From positions 620,001-684,000 of the forward strand of contig NC_089193.1 of assembly GCF_947507565.1 (NCBI RefSeq): a stretch of 64,000 bases of DNA, in the 5' to 3' direction. The notes beneath the pieces are model-generated. The model had not been told where the DNA came from. It searched no databases and saw nothing but the letters and a program-made list of their open reading frames with translations. This DNA is from Oscarella lobularis (taxonomy: Eukaryota > Porifera > Homoscleromorpha > Homosclerophorida > Oscarellidae). Numbering within the stretch: the first letter of the stretch is position 1; the number at the start of each line of letters is the position of its first letter. The translations under genes were made by a program, and so were the position numbers. Below are positions 12,937 through 25,689 of this stretch, piece by piece.

Positions 12937-13219
12937 ACCAAAGGGTTCAAGACAAAGCTATCAATCAGATTCCTGTTCAAGTTCATCTTTCATCAAGACA
13001 ATGTCAAACAAGTTAAATATTCACGTAATAACAACCAAGTGACTTTTTTTGTTACAGGAGATCAACCAACGAATATTCTGTCGACGTTTAAACTTCCTAG
13101 GAGATGAGCACAAGGTGACTGAGAGGTCATTTTTATAACGTTAGCTAATAAATAAAAATATTGATTGTCCGACGTCAGCTTTTCTGAATGATAACTGAGG
13201 TATTGATTCTTTTGGTTAT

Positions 13220-14730
13220 ATGAAGGCAAAATTATCCTCGTTGACTCCTTTTCGAATAATGGTTATCAGAAAACGACAGGCGAGCGTACCAGCAGACAAA
13301 TCAGTATCTTCCCACTTTATACGGGACTTCTTTCCGGTTTCATTTCTGTGCGACATGACGGTTGTTCTCTGCAAAGGATCGCAAGAGCTGAATATGACTA
13401 ATTCCAGTTTGGTGATGTCCAACCCGCTTTTTCGTCGTCTATTGCCGTTCCTTCTAATTGCAAGTGCCGCCTTCGTTTTTGCGTGCTGTTCAGCTCTTTT
13501 CCTAAAATTGCTAAGCAGTTCGTTCTCAAAAGTGATTCGATCAATCCCTTCGGACGGTTACCTTCTGTTCCTAGCATTTGTTGGATGTGAGAGTTCGATT
13601 GTCATCGGGGCCTTCGCAATTGTCTTCCTATATATATATATCTTCGCCAGAATCAAATGTTCCTTCTCCCAAAGACTATAACGACAGCGCAACTCCTCGT
13701 GGTTTTGTTTCTGTATTTGTGACCGTACGACTTGTGTCCATTGTGTTCCTCTATACTTTCGTTTTGGTCTCCCGCTTTTTTGCAGCGAAATTTCCATAAA
13801 AATGAAGCATGCTCATTCTGTGGACTACGTGAAGGAAAATCCCTTAAATGTCTCTCCAGTCCATAAGAGATATGTCCGAGTCAAAGTTTTAGTCTTTCTA
13901 ATTGTAATTTGGGTGGTTGTTGCCTTAGCCTGTACTCCAGGATATGCTCTACAAGAACGCAGTCAATTTTCTTGCTTCTTCGTCATTACCAAATTGTAAA
14001 GTTGGCAAACATGCTAATCACTATTTGTTTTAAAAGTTTGCGGCGCGGTTAATAACTTCATAATATCTTAGCAATATTGTAGCTAATAACCCAAACTTTC
14101 ACTTCTTTTCTCTTATCAGGCAAAGATACTTTGTCATTGGCTTTAGTTTCCCTATTATTGGCGTTGGAGCACTTCTATTGCTTTACATTTTCAATGCACG
14201 ACGAAAGCCTCCTGGAACAATTGTACCGGCTGTTCTAGGAAGCGAATGGATGGACGCGAATTTCCTTGTCTTTCACTCAGTTACGGGTCACTTTGATTGG
14301 TTTACCAGTGAATGGAGGTTAACACGTATGTTTCTGACAGTAGTATTGACTTCGTACATTACTTGGATTCCTTTTCTGAAACAGTACTACTACTACTCTC
14401 TCAAATATGTACAATATTTCAAGTACATTTTTTGTAGGTCGTTTTAACTGTTTACAGTGATCGAGATGCTATTGCTCACAAAACGATTGAAATCATCGCT
14501 ATTGCTATTGCATGTTTGGGATACCTTGCCGAGCCGCTTTTATATGCAACAACGCCAATATAGGCTCGGCTGTACAAAGATACACTGTTATCTGTTGTTA
14601 GTCCAGTGAAGACACTTTTTGTGTTAACCTTTGCCCGTAAGTTATCTGTAAGAGCGTTCAAGAACGTGAATGCACAACTGTTTAGCTTCGGACTACTATT
14701 CTTGCCAGAGGTTGATTGAACGTGACACAA
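13220..14730 (+). pseudogene. Rhodopsin-like GPCR, probably disrupted
   Basis: N-terminus with glycosylation sites (NMTNSS), TM1 (LLPFLLIASAAFVFACC) and TM2 (GYLLFLAFVGCESSIVIGAF) lie in one frame. TM3 (VTVRLVSIVFLYTFVLVSRF) is in another frame after a TATATA run near 13630. TM4 (VLVFLIVIWVVVALACTPGY) returns to the first frame from 13802. After a spliced junction (about 13996-14120) come TM5 (FPIIGVGALLLLYIFNARRK), TM6 (LTRMFLTVVLTSYITWIPFL) and, after a short intron, TM7 (LGYLAEPLLYATTPI) directly followed by TAG near 14560. Two compensating frame changes and an early stop compared with the upstream paralogue suggest a pseudogene. A sequencing error at the TA run, or small introns, could explain part of this. 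Confidence 0.6.
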
Positions 14731-14889
14731 TCAACAGAAGTTATGTAACTACAGAACGACAAATTACTGAAAAAGGCTCCGACGCACATTCATCTCAGGC
14801 ATTATCAGTGTTCATTGATTTGTCCGAATCTGACAAAAAGTTGAAATTATTTGATAAATGCTGTTTAAATAAGGCATTCTAAAAAGGAA

Positions 14890-16060
14890 CAGGAGTGCAG
14901 CTGAAAAAAAATCCTTGACGAGCAGCGGGGAATCAGACAGAGAATTGAGCCATCCGCTAGAAGTAAAAGGCTGCGCAATGACATTAGTCAAAGTAGAAGA
15001 CAAATGTAGCCCATTGTCAAAGTTAGTCGAAAGAAAATGTATTTTGGCATGTATTATATCAACTGTGCTAGTAGGAACGACAGAATAGAGGCGGATGACA
15101 AGAAGAAATGGAGTGTTAATAGTGTTTCTCTACTTGAAGTAGACGAAAAAGAAACAGGTTTCGTATTTTGGTTTTATAGCCTGCGTTAACGCAATTATCA
15201 TTTCTAGGGAGATCACCAGTTTATCGCAATTCTAGCGCGAACCCTAAAATGTAACTATAACATGTACTTCTTGAAGTGATTTCAAAAGTATGCATATTTT
15301 GCTGCTGTTTCTTATTCAAGTCTAGCGGAGCCCAAAATACAAAAATTGTCTAAAAGCTCAAATCATTCACCGCAAAAGAGCGGAGAAGGGAGCATGGTCC
15401 GTGTTGCGGCAAGCTTAATCGTACACAAGAATCATTCTGTAGAAAGAGATGATTGTAGTGTGAGCTGAGAGAATAATTATTTTCTCGTGGCTTACTGTTG
15501 TGCAGGTGCCAAAAAAAATTCAAACTGAGCCGTTTTCAATTTTCAATCGCGAAGCGCAGTGAAGGCACAAGAGATTTTGCGCTTTTTGTATTCTGTGAGC
15601 GTTGTTTGCAATTGCATACTTGTTGTTTTCTTTTACTTCATTAATGTTAGATGTCAGTCTCAGCTCTATGCTGATTTGAGACAAGGACAGGACGGTCGGC
15701 CGGCCCGGCCAGAGCCGGACCAATATTGGATAAAAAATTTTAGCTGCTACAAAAGCGTGCAAAAATGCGTCTAGCTAGGAAAATGCATTATTACTTTGAG
15801 CTAACAAGACCACCTGTCATTCATTGCATTAGTTTGAAAATCCATTCAGCTTCCGGCTCTGTTGTTTCAAACAGATTTGGACGGGTGCACGTAAATCCGA
15901 CGCAGGGCCATATCCAGTGCATCTAACGTTTTCAATTCTTTGGGTAAGATTGTCAGTAGAGTCTCAGAATCAAATATAATCTAGCCTACTGGAAGGCACA
16001 GACGTTGAGCAGCAATGGTAAATAACGCAAGCGATTTTATTATTTGCTTTTAATTTGCGC
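14890..16060. other. Intergenic, nothing recognised
   Basis: No coding pattern is found on either strand. Short opposed frames around 15520-15770 show no domain or splice support. The frame at 14670-14882 is probably the decayed tail of the GPCR pseudogene. Confidence 0.4.
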
Positions 16061-16064
16061 TCTA

Positions 16065-16225
16065 ACAAGTAACATCTTCAGCCAACCATACAATCGACTC
16101 AACGGCTCCTTTATTGAAAGAGCTCAGTTTTCCTGTGCTATCGCTAACAAACAAACATCCACGTAATACATTCTTTGCAGAAGTACGACCTGCATAAAAT
16201 TTATGCATGGTCTGCAACACTAAGC
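16065..16225 (-). other. Candidate terminal exon of an unknown protein
   Basis: After an acceptor-like GTGTTGCAG near 16226 the minus strand has an open frame of about 48 codons containing MHKFYAGRTSAKNVLRG, CLFVSDSTGKLSSF and AVESIVWLAEDVTC before a stop. Composition is protein-like, but no family is recognised. It could be a last exon of the ankyrin-ROC-COR-Death gene on the right (whose Death-domain exon ends in a GTAAGT donor) or of an unrelated gene; the phase does not join directly. Confidence 0.25.
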
Positions 16226-16607
16226 TTTTCACGTAAACGTTAATGCTTTATCCACGAGATTGGGCAATTTTTTTCTCATTGTACCCACTGGCTCGCATGT
16301 CCGGGTAGGGTGGCTAGTTTTTCATTGTTTTTTTTTCTTAAAAGGCTGTTTACCCTACCAGGAAATACGGGCTTTAGTAAAGAATCGAGCCCAGCTTTTG
16401 ATATCGGAGCTCTAAATCTAAGGCTTGCCCAGACGTCCTGCACTCGAAATTTTGAATATTGCCGTTGTGTCTAGCTTGCCAAAAAGAGAATGAGTGCGCT
16501 AAAGAGAAACTTAACATATCGACAATTAGTTACAGTGCAAAACATTTAGAAAGTGTATCGTTTAAAAGAAATCAACAAAACATAAAGAACAATAAAATAG
16601 AAAATGT

Positions 16608-19600
16608 CTACTTACGCCCAAACATGTCTTCGTACTTTTCCTTAACGGCCCGTCGACTGACGCCAGCATGACGAAGACATCGAAAAAGTTTATCTACTTT
16701 AGCTGACCTTTCCCGTCTCTTCCAGCACTCCAGTACTTTTTTGCAACGAAGCATATAGCTGCAAGTGGTTTGACGAATGTCAAGACGCTCATCCTGGCTA
16801 ATGCCGAAAGCAACACACATCTTTTCCCAATCTGCTCCGTCGACGGTCGCACATGCTCCTATTACCTCTTCTGATACAGGAGCTTCATCGGCGGGAAAAG
16901 AGCCTAAACATGAGAAAAATTACCTTCATTTTTTCTATCAAAGAACCCTACCTGAGGCAAAACCAGTTTCAGGTACAATGATTACCAAGTCTTTGATACG
17001 GCATCGGAATTCTCCTTCTGGTCGAGTGGAGAACAGTTTGTGATCGACAGCGCCGTCATAGATCTTTTGATCTACTTCAACCAACAAATAAATTGCCGGA
17101 TCTTTACTGAGTTGCTGGAGATGAGAACTGTCCAAATAAAACCAATTGAGAATAGCCCCTGGGCTTCTTTCGTCGCACACTTGAGCAATCATCGATTTCA
17201 GCTGGTGGATAAATTCTTTTACTACAGCATCACAGCCGTCTTCGCTTGGCCAGCGAGCGACGACGTCAATGCAATGGCGTCCTTTCTTTATGCCCAATGT
17301 AATAAGACATTCGACCTCTTTATCTTGGACGATTTTCACTAACTTGATGCCGTTCTTCCACGCTTTGTGGCTCACGTTTGGCATGTGATAGCAACGACAT
17401 TGAAGAATGACAAACGACGACGGCGAGATGATGTCGACGGAATGGAGGCACTCGTATCGTAGTCCACGGTACACGTCTATTGACGAATCTTTACACCAAG
17501 CGTCGGCAGGAATTGCGTCGTCAAGAAGAGCGGCAATCTGATACACTCCAGGCTCACCTTCTATTCGATAGCACAGTTCTAGGTGCAGAAGAACATCAAG
17601 TGCTTCGTCGGCTGTTACAACAAATGGAGACGGATTGCCTTTCTGCTTGAGATACTTCTTGAAAAGTCTCAGAGCTGATTCGATGTCTTCTTTGGACGCC
17701 TTGCCGGAATTTTGACGAGGCATGCCAAACGGGAAATTGGGCGGAGCGAGGAGAGGGCCAATGACGTTGTGACAAAGCCAGAGAGGTCGAACACAAATTC
17801 GACAACCGAGATTAATAATCTATGTGAAAAAAAGAATGATATATTAAAATATGTAGATATTGCAACTAACTATTCCGGAAGCGTCAAGATATTCAGCGGC
17901 TACTTTTTTCTCGTCCTCAGCCAATTTGATGCCAACTTCTTCAGCGACCCACTTCTCAAATTCGTCAGTCTTCAGAAAGTAAGCCAATGGCTTCTTTCTC
18001 TTTCTGTAAGGAAGACAAAGGTGCTCCTCAATGGCGTGGCACAATTTGGGAACATCGTCAGCTGTCTAGTACCAAAACTGGAAACGTTCACGTAAATAAA
18101 ACGACTTATTCATTACCCTGAGAATGTCTTCACGAATTTTCTTCAGTTTCTTTCGGAAGTCTTTCATGCAACTTGATTGGCTCTTGCTGCAATCCATTTT
18201 GATCGTGTGCAAAATTTCAAACGTATCCTTAAACTCTTTCTGAATACGTTGCGCGACTTCTTCCAGGAATCTCATTTCAATTCCTTCCTTCTCCCTGATG
18301 CCAATAAGATTAAAGACTACCACTAGACGAATGAGCGATATCGATTGAGAAGGAAACGTTCGCAATGCAGCCTTGGCAAACGCACACCAGAACTCTCCTT
18401 CTTTTAGAAGACGACGAAGAATCGCTTCTGACTTCATATTTTCTCCTTTTCGAATTGGAAGGACAAGACAGAACAATGTATTAGACCTCTGAAAGAAGAG
18501 ACCGTGTGCGCTGTGGAATGTCGGTTGGGAACCGAAGTCCCACGTCGATCCTTTGCCAACTCCCGGAATTTGACAATTGTGAATTTCGACGCCGGGTGTG
18601 CGATCTTCATCTTTGGGTGGGGGCCGATTGAGTTGAAGAAGAGAATTCACCAACGTCGTTTTTCCCGCCATTTCGTCCCCAGTCACGCACACCTTCATTG
18701 AATCCGGACAAACCATTTCTCGTTGAAGAACGGAAAATCGAGCGGCGTCCTATTAAAATAATTATATATTGGAACTGAATCAAAAGGATGACGTACGTAG
18801 TGCCGTCGAAGGAAAGATCTCATTTCACCATCACGTGCTACCTCATAAGGTGCCTTTCCGTCCTGAAAATCATGTTTCTAAATTCTTTTCAATTTAGAAT
18901 AGAATCATGTCACCTTATCTTGACACGTGACGTCACAACCCTTCTCAATCAATAGATCAATAATTGATTTATTTATGTTTGAAAAGATTTTTGCAGCAAA
19001 ATGCAATGCATTTTGTTTGTTCTGTACAGAGATTTGAATAGAGAATAAAGATTCTTTACTAACATTGTCTTCGGCAGAAAGATCAGCTCCTAATTCAATT
19101 AGTTGCTGAATGACGACGAAAGAAGGTTGACTAAAAGAACATGTGCACAATAAGGGTGTCCTTCCTTCCTGAAAATAGAATTAACAAAGAATAATGCAAA
19201 ATATTCTAACAATGTGACCTTATCAACAGAATTTATATCAATGTCTTTCTCAATGACAAGATACCGAAGAACATCTGTCACGTCATCTTTTCACTTTGAG
19301 TAATATTGAGTGGCAGAAAAAAGAGCCGTCTTTCCTTCCTGAATAAAATAAACGGCGATTTGTTGATTGAATTATTTGCAAATAAAAAACATCTCACGTG
19401 ACTTTTGGCTCGACAGTCAGCTCCGTTTTCAGCCAAGTATCGAACTTTCGCTGAACGATTGAAGGGACTTTCACACGCCAACATAAAAGGCGTTTTGCCA
19501 TTCTGAAGATGAAATAAGAATAAGAGTATCACAAGTGAATTCTTCTAACCTTGGTTACGCTATTGACATCAGCGTTGTGTTCCATGAGCCATTCTACTCC

Positions 19601-20455
19601 AAAAATGCTTCCATCTAAGCAGGCACGCTGCACAGGAGTTTTCCCATACTATTAGAAATATTGCACAATATAGCAAACAAAAGCATATTGCGTATATAGC
19701 CTTTTCATCAATAGTATTAACACTCAACTCCTTTTCATTGACGAAATGATGAAAAATCTCGTTTGCTTTTTCAAATGTCGAATATCGATTCCCAGCTGCC
19801 CAAAGCTATAAATCAAAAGATATTGTTGTCAGAGTGTTGATATCAGTTCTGTACAAAATCAGATTGTGACAAAATGTATCCATGTTCTTCGAGACAGAGC
19901 ATTTTCTTCATTGTGTCATCGAAACTCGCACTGGCACAAGAATATGGCGTACGTCCATACTAAGAAAGTCATGAGTGCAACAATATGAAATCAAACCCAA
20001 GTCATACGTTATCTTTCACGTTGATATTTGCACCGTGACTGACAAGCCATTCAACGCCAAAAATATTTCCCCACAAACACGCACAGTGAAGTGGACGGAA
20101 CCAACCCTGCATCAAGAAAACAACTAACTTACCAATCCAAAACGTAGTCATACTGCGTATGATTCCTTTTCAATGTGTTGATTCTTTTGCGCAATCGCAT
20201 AACTGAGCCAATAATCGGCTTCCTCCGCCCTCTCAAAGTCTCTTCCCGCCACATAGTGAAATAATAGCAAGCCATAGACGTACTAACGAAAAGGAGAATA
20301 CTATAGTGTGTAGCGGTGAAAAACGCAATCATTCCATACCTGATCAGAACGAAATCCTTTTTCCGTAGAAAGAAAATGGCGCAATTCACCTTCATCTCTG
20401 AGTGCCGCGCTCAATCGGTTTATCGTTGAACGAACGGACGATGGCGTTTTCCAGT
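16608..20455 (-). CDS. Ankyrin-ROC-COR-Death domain protein (DAPK/Roco-like scaffold without kinase)
   Basis: The minus strand starts with a helical exon (ELDWKTPSSVRSTINRLS, about 20455) and reads through about seven ankyrin repeats on separate small exons (about 20100-18730), for example YGKTPVQRACLDG and NGKTPFMLACES. A ROC GTPase follows (18716-18066) with P-loop GDEMAGKTTLVNSL and WDFGSQ in the switch II position. Next are COR segments (18044-17844 and 17723-16938) and a C-terminal Death domain (about 16904-16612, ADWEKMCVAFGISQDERLD). Known proteins of this layout are cytosolic GTP-regulated scaffolds in cell-death or immune signalling. No kinase domain is seen here, unlike DAPK1. The Death exon ends at a GTAAGT that may be a stop-containing intron or a real donor. 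The first exon is not certain. Confidence 0.8.
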
Positions 20456-20690
20456 CTAATTCCTGTCAACGGACAATCAGCCAATAAAACATTTTTCGAC
20501 AGCAAAAATCGTTCGAAAACTCTATACGTACTCATTCGTTTATCACGACAAACATGAATTTCAGTTACGAACAGAATGTTTTATCGCCTTTACTACTCTA
20601 CCGAGCTACTTCTTACAAGCCAACGGAAGAACTTGCTCATATCTCCAACGAAGATGCTATAGGCCCATGCGTACTTAAGACGACGGAACG

Positions 20691-20770
20691 CCTCAGAGCT
20701 AGTCAGGTGACCTGACCCTTCACGTGACCCGGGTCACGTGAAGGGTCAGGTCACCTGACTACCTCAGAGC
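20691..20770. mobile_element. 62-bp perfect palindrome with 9-bp target duplication
   Basis: Bases 20700-20761 are a perfect zero-spacer palindrome centred on CCCGGG, with CACGTG in each arm and ends TAGTCAGG and CCTGACTA. CCTCAGAGC is repeated immediately outside (20691-20699 and 20762-20770). This looks like a minimal hairpin insertion with a 9-bp target duplication. It lies between the start of the ankyrin-ROC gene and the end of the kelch-kinase gene. The E-box-like CACGTG pairs might bind bHLH factors, which is only a possibility. Confidence 0.8.
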
Positions 20771-21072
20771 AGATTCTCGTCAAAAGACCATTTTCCTAGC
20801 CCCGCCTCTAGGCGGGAGAGTATGACATCACAATGAATGTGATCTTTGTTTTTTGGGCCGATTTGTTATTATCTGTACAATTTAGTGATTAAAAATACCT
20901 ATCAGTCTTTACCGAAAACGAAACAACATAAACGTCATGAAAGAGGCAAAAAAATAGTCTCACTCAAGACAATTTTGATAGTGTCTGGGCGAGTGTCTCT
21001 TTCAAAACAGTAAAAAAAGTGCAGTACACTGCAAAGTCTAATACTAAGATACGAAATCGTACAATAAGAATG
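20771..21072. other. Short intergenic segment
   Basis: Holds the 3' flank of the kelch-kinase gene (minus strand). Nothing else is seen. Confidence 0.5.
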
Positions 21073-24000
21073 TTACTTCAATGAAATGTTTATGAGAATA
21101 ACACTGTGAGTGTCCTTCTCAACTACTCCCTTTACCAATCGCTTAGCTGTAACTACTTCCTTCTCAGACAAACTCGTTTCATGATGAGCAAAATTACTTT
21201 TAAGCGTTTCAAAGCACGTTTGTGCTGATAATCGATTAGCGGGATCGCGACCAATCAAACGAGAGCAGAGCACGAACAAATCGGAACGATTCGCAAGAAC
21301 GTCTAACTGAGTGTGCCTCTGCTCTGGAATGGGACCCACACCGGTGAAAACTTCGATGAACGAAACGCCCATGCTGTACACGTCGCTACTCCACATGCTC
21401 GAAGTGGCAGCGCTGCCAGCTCTTTCTGGAGCAAGATAAGAAGGGCTCATTGGACCAGCGGAAAGAGAACTCTCGATAATATGGGCCGCTCCTAAATCAC
21501 CTATTTTGACCTTCATATCTCGTGTTACCAGGGCATTCGACGGACGAATGTCGCCATGGACGTAGGGACGAGGACGCATCTGATGAAGATATGCGATACC
21601 TGACGTCATATCCATGACGATAGACAGCTGCTCGTAAATGGTCAGGTAAGACCCGGAAGCGTGAGCAGCGTCGATAACTTCGCTGACGGATCCCTCGAGT
21701 AATTCCATGACGATTTGGAGAGGAGCTCCTTCGGTCATGACCGCTCCACACACAACCATGATATTGGGATGATGAAGTCGGCTGCATACAAGAACTTCTT
21801 GCTTGAACATCGCTTCGTTGCGCTGGCTCATGATGAGCTCGTTAATTTTTTTGACGGCGACACTCATTCCGCGCCAATGACCAACCGAAACACCTGAGGG
21901 TGTTGCACACTTCTACCTCAATCAAATATCTCTAATCTGTGTCGTTACCTGCAAACGAGCCCGAACCGAGATTGGTTTCAGAGAGATAAACTTCATCTGG
22001 ATTGATGTTCAGCACGTCAGTGAATTCGTCAAGGCATCTTTTCATCTCGTCACGAGACGCTTCCAGGGTTTCGCAGCGCATTAACGGAACTAACATTTCT
22101 TCTCTATAAAGAAAATACGGCTTTACATTATTACAACTTCAAAAATATAAAAACGTGATTTACGCAATCTCTTCGTTTTTGCGCATTAGACGATCCTGGG
22201 CTGCTTCAAGATCCGTTCTAAGTATATATAACAGTGAAACAAATATTCAAAAAATGTACACCGATTCTAACTGTCATGATCAACAACCTGATTCGAAAAA
22301 TTTCTTCGTCTTTAGTCTGAACAAGGCTTTGAAAGTTGGCCAGGTCTCGTCTGAAGAAAAAATAATAATTATACAAAAAGCTAACTCGAATTTGTCTATG
22401 CTACCTAATAGAGGCGATCTGATCGTCCTTTTGCTGTTCAAGACGACGTTGAGCTGAAGACGCTTCTCTTCGAACAGAGGCCAGTTCTTCTCTGCATTCA
22501 AAAGATATCACGTAAATATTTACGTATGATGCTGCAGACTACCTCTGCTTAGATAACTCTCTTCTGAGGCGCAAATGTTCTCCTTTAACTTCACTATTCT
22601 GTTGCAGTAAAATTTGGAGCCTCTTCTCCAGCTTTGCTCTAGAAATCGTGTGCTCACGTACCACTATAAATGTTATATTCTCACTCTTCTGTCCTTTCGT
22701 CCTCTTGAAGGTTTGATATTACTAGTCTAAAATTCAATTCTGGCACATGCACGCAAGGCAAATCATTAAAACCAACTTCGTTTGTAAATCTTCTTCTATA
22801 TCTAAAACTCCTAAAAAAAAGAAAAATAACGCTATTCCCCAAAAAAGGCTCATTTTATTACGAAGAGTGAACTTGTTAAAAACGTCAATGAATATTCCAT
22901 TGATGTGTCTCCCTCCCACGACAAAGATCTGAGAAGTTCCTTTTCTCTGTGTCACGGAATGAAGAGTGTGAAGCCAAATCGGTTCGATGTCCAGGGACAA
23001 GTGAATCTAATCAAGTCTTTATTTCCTTAATTAAACGTTATCGCCCATTTTCTACCTCATAAGATTTTCTGTTATCAAAGTCAAGGACGAAGGCGGGGTC
23101 AGATATTTCTTTGTATCTCTTTCCACCAACCATTATAAAACGATTTCTTTCCCTCAATCCCGCTTCCGGTAATCGACAAAGTCTGTGATGCGATCGGGGG
23201 AAGGATTTGGCCTAAATTGATACGAATCCATGCCTATAACACTCACAGATAGTTCTTAGCGTTGTTATAATCCAAGTTTAATTTACCTTTGCTCTCAAAT
23301 CAATGACAAATGCATCGCCAAAGGACATCTCTCAATCGTACCCACCATGAATTAAGCCCCGACTTCGATCTATCGTTTCGGTGGCAGCCCGGCGGCGTGC
23401 ACTAGGTCTAACTCCGTCCAGATTAAGATCCAACCAATATCCTAGTAGTCCAATTCAATATATCTACAGAAATTTCTAATTTCAGAAGCTAACCTTCTTC
23501 TCTGTTCTTCCCAAAAACAAACTCATAAAGCTCATTATTCACTTTCCACACGTATTCTGATCCTGATTGGCGATCTCGAGGAATAGGGTCGCATCCTCCT
23601 CCGAACATTCTCCAATTGCCCATAACATGCTTCGTAGCGTTTCCAAGGTTTCTTCCCGTCAACGGGCGTGGCCACTCGAATCCATTTCATTTCGTTAGGA
23701 TTCAAGCCAAATACCTCTTCGAACCCATCGCCCCACTTCTTTAATTTTCCACCGTACGAATAGATGATTCCGTCGATGACAACGCATTGTGCTCCTTCGC
23801 AAGGCGGAGGAATCTCGTCTCCTTCGGCCACACGACAGATCCACTTCTTATCATGGACATTGCAAGTCCATATTTCCTCCCGGGGAAAATAATAGAGTAG
23901 GACCTCGGCTTTCGGACATTCTGCGATTTCGGACGCTCGCACAGCAAATCTAGCGAACCGATTCTGGCTTCCTATGGCGCATTTGAAAGCCCAATCCCTG

Positions 24001-25687
24001 CCAGGAAGATGTGCCAGAGCGCGAATCAATAGACCAAACCCTCATGATTTTATGAGAAGATTAGCGCGCGCAGGTCAAATCCTCCGCTTTCGGACAACAG
24101 TATCGCTTTCGGACACGTATGCGTAGCTCATTCAAATTTTAATGTTTCGCCTAGAATTTTTTTTCACAAAAACCTCTATCATAGAGATTTCGAACGCAGT
24201 AAAGCTTTAGCCAAATGGTCTAGTGTATCGCATGCTAAAAATCGACGAATATACCGACATCGCACCTCGGTGTTCGGACACCAGTTATTCCGTTTGCAAA
24301 GCCCAAATCCGTTTCTAAAAGGATATTATAAATTTTCTGTAAGGTATTTGAGACGATTTTCAAAAGCAGCTTGAAAAAGAGTAACTTTGCTAAGCAATTG
24401 GGCTGTTTAGTGCTTGAAAATGCATTTCTTGGGTTTGCTTTAGTAGCCATAAAACTAAATATAGCAACGAGATTACCCAAACTTGTACAGAAGCAAGCGG
24501 TGCGAAGAAAAAGTCACCCTTAAACTTCGTATTATTGAAAAATTCTGTCACATACCAGTACAGGACGTTACGCAAAATGCAGTTTGTTCAAACTTTATCA
24601 TAGTGTTTGTACTGTTTATGGTATATTGCCAAGAGCTCAGGCTATACGTCAAGCTGACCATCTGCGTTTATTAATTTATCTATTGCGTTCTAAGAATTTC
24701 AGTTTGAGTGCTCTTATATAAAGATCGAATTTCAGATTCTTGGTATCACACTCTGGCTGTGATATCTTCATGAAACTCGATGCCGCTAAAAATGTACTTG
24801 CTCTACTTATGGAAGAGCACTCCAGAGACAGATACTGTAAAAAGGCGTACTTTTATGTAATGTTTCTGACGTTGCGATCAAAATCAGCACGACAAAATGC
24901 ATTTGGCGTAAAGTACTGTATGCGGCAGAATTTTTCATTAATACGAAGTTTTAGGGTGACTTTTTCTTCGCACCGCTTGCTTCTGTGCCAGTTTGGGTAT
25001 TTTCGTTGCTATATTTAGTTTTATGGCTACTAAAGCAAACCCAAGAAATGCATTTTCATGCACTAAACAGCCCAATTGCTTAGCAAAGTCACTCTTTTTA
25101 AGCTGCTTTTGAAAATCGTCTTAAATACCTTACAGAAAATTCATAATATTCTTTTAGAAACGGATTTGGGCTTTGCAAACGGAATAACTGGTGTCCGAAC
25201 ACCGAGGTGCGATGTCGGTATATTCGTCGATTTTTAGCATGCGATACACTAGACCATTTGGCCAAAGCTTTACTGCGTTCGAAAGCTCTATGATAGAGGT
25301 TTTTGTGAAAAAAAATTCTAGGCGAAACATTAAAATTTGAATGAGCTACGCATACGTGTCCGAAAGCGATACTGTTGTCCGAAAGCGGAGGATTTGACCT
25401 GCGCGCGCTAATCTTCTCATAAAATCATGAGGGTTTGGTCTATTGATTCGCGCTCTGGCACATCTTCCTGGCAGGGATTGGGCTTTCAAATGCGCCATAG
25501 GAAGCCAGAATCGGTTCGTTAGATTTGCTGTGCGAGCGTCCGAAATCGCAGAATGTCCGAAAGCCGAGGTCCTACTCTATCCTTTAGTGTCAGACGTCTT
25601 GCCGCCGAAGACGTACAAGTCGTCGCCGATTAGCGCGCTTTCGTGATCAAATCGAGAATCTGGAGCCACAGCTACAGGTCTAGCCAT
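21073..25687 (-). CDS. Kelch - coiled-coil - kinase protein, first exon interrupted by a foldback element
   Basis: Exon 1 starts at ATG 25687 with a kelch motif (DHESALIGDDLYVFGGKTSD). It is cut at 25578 by an element and resumes at 23894 (YYFPREEIWTCNVHDKKW; IDGIIYSYGGK). Further kelch blades follow near 23200-23050 (NRFIMVGGKRYKEISD) and 22990-22890 (SQIFVVGGRHING). A charged coiled coil spans about 22720-22420 (AKLEKRLQILLQQ, LEQQKDDQIASI). The C-terminal kinase has loop LGSGSFAG, AVKK, HGDIRPSN in place of HRD, GDLGAA in place of DFG, and APERAG, ending in TAA at 21073. It is most like a TKL/plant-IRAK-type Ser/Thr kinase. The HRD arginine is glycine, so regulation by activation-loop phosphorylation may differ, but the catalytic Asp is present. 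As assembled, the insertion creates a TAG right after the TKG codons. Confidence 0.75.
23895..25577. mobile_element. TA-type foldback element inside a kelch exon
   Basis: Inverted arms of about 640 bp (23895-24530 and 24940-25577) flank a core of about 420 bp. Ends read GAGTAGGACCTCGGCTTTCGG and its complement, directly flanked by TA (23893-23894 and 25578-25579). Removing the element and one TA restores the kelch reading frame exactly (TKG then YYFPREE), which proves the borders. No transposase frame is present, so it is non-autonomous. The arms encode the same short frame on both strands (from ATG 24029 leftward and from 25443 rightward). Confidence 0.92.
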
Positions 25688-25689
25688 TT

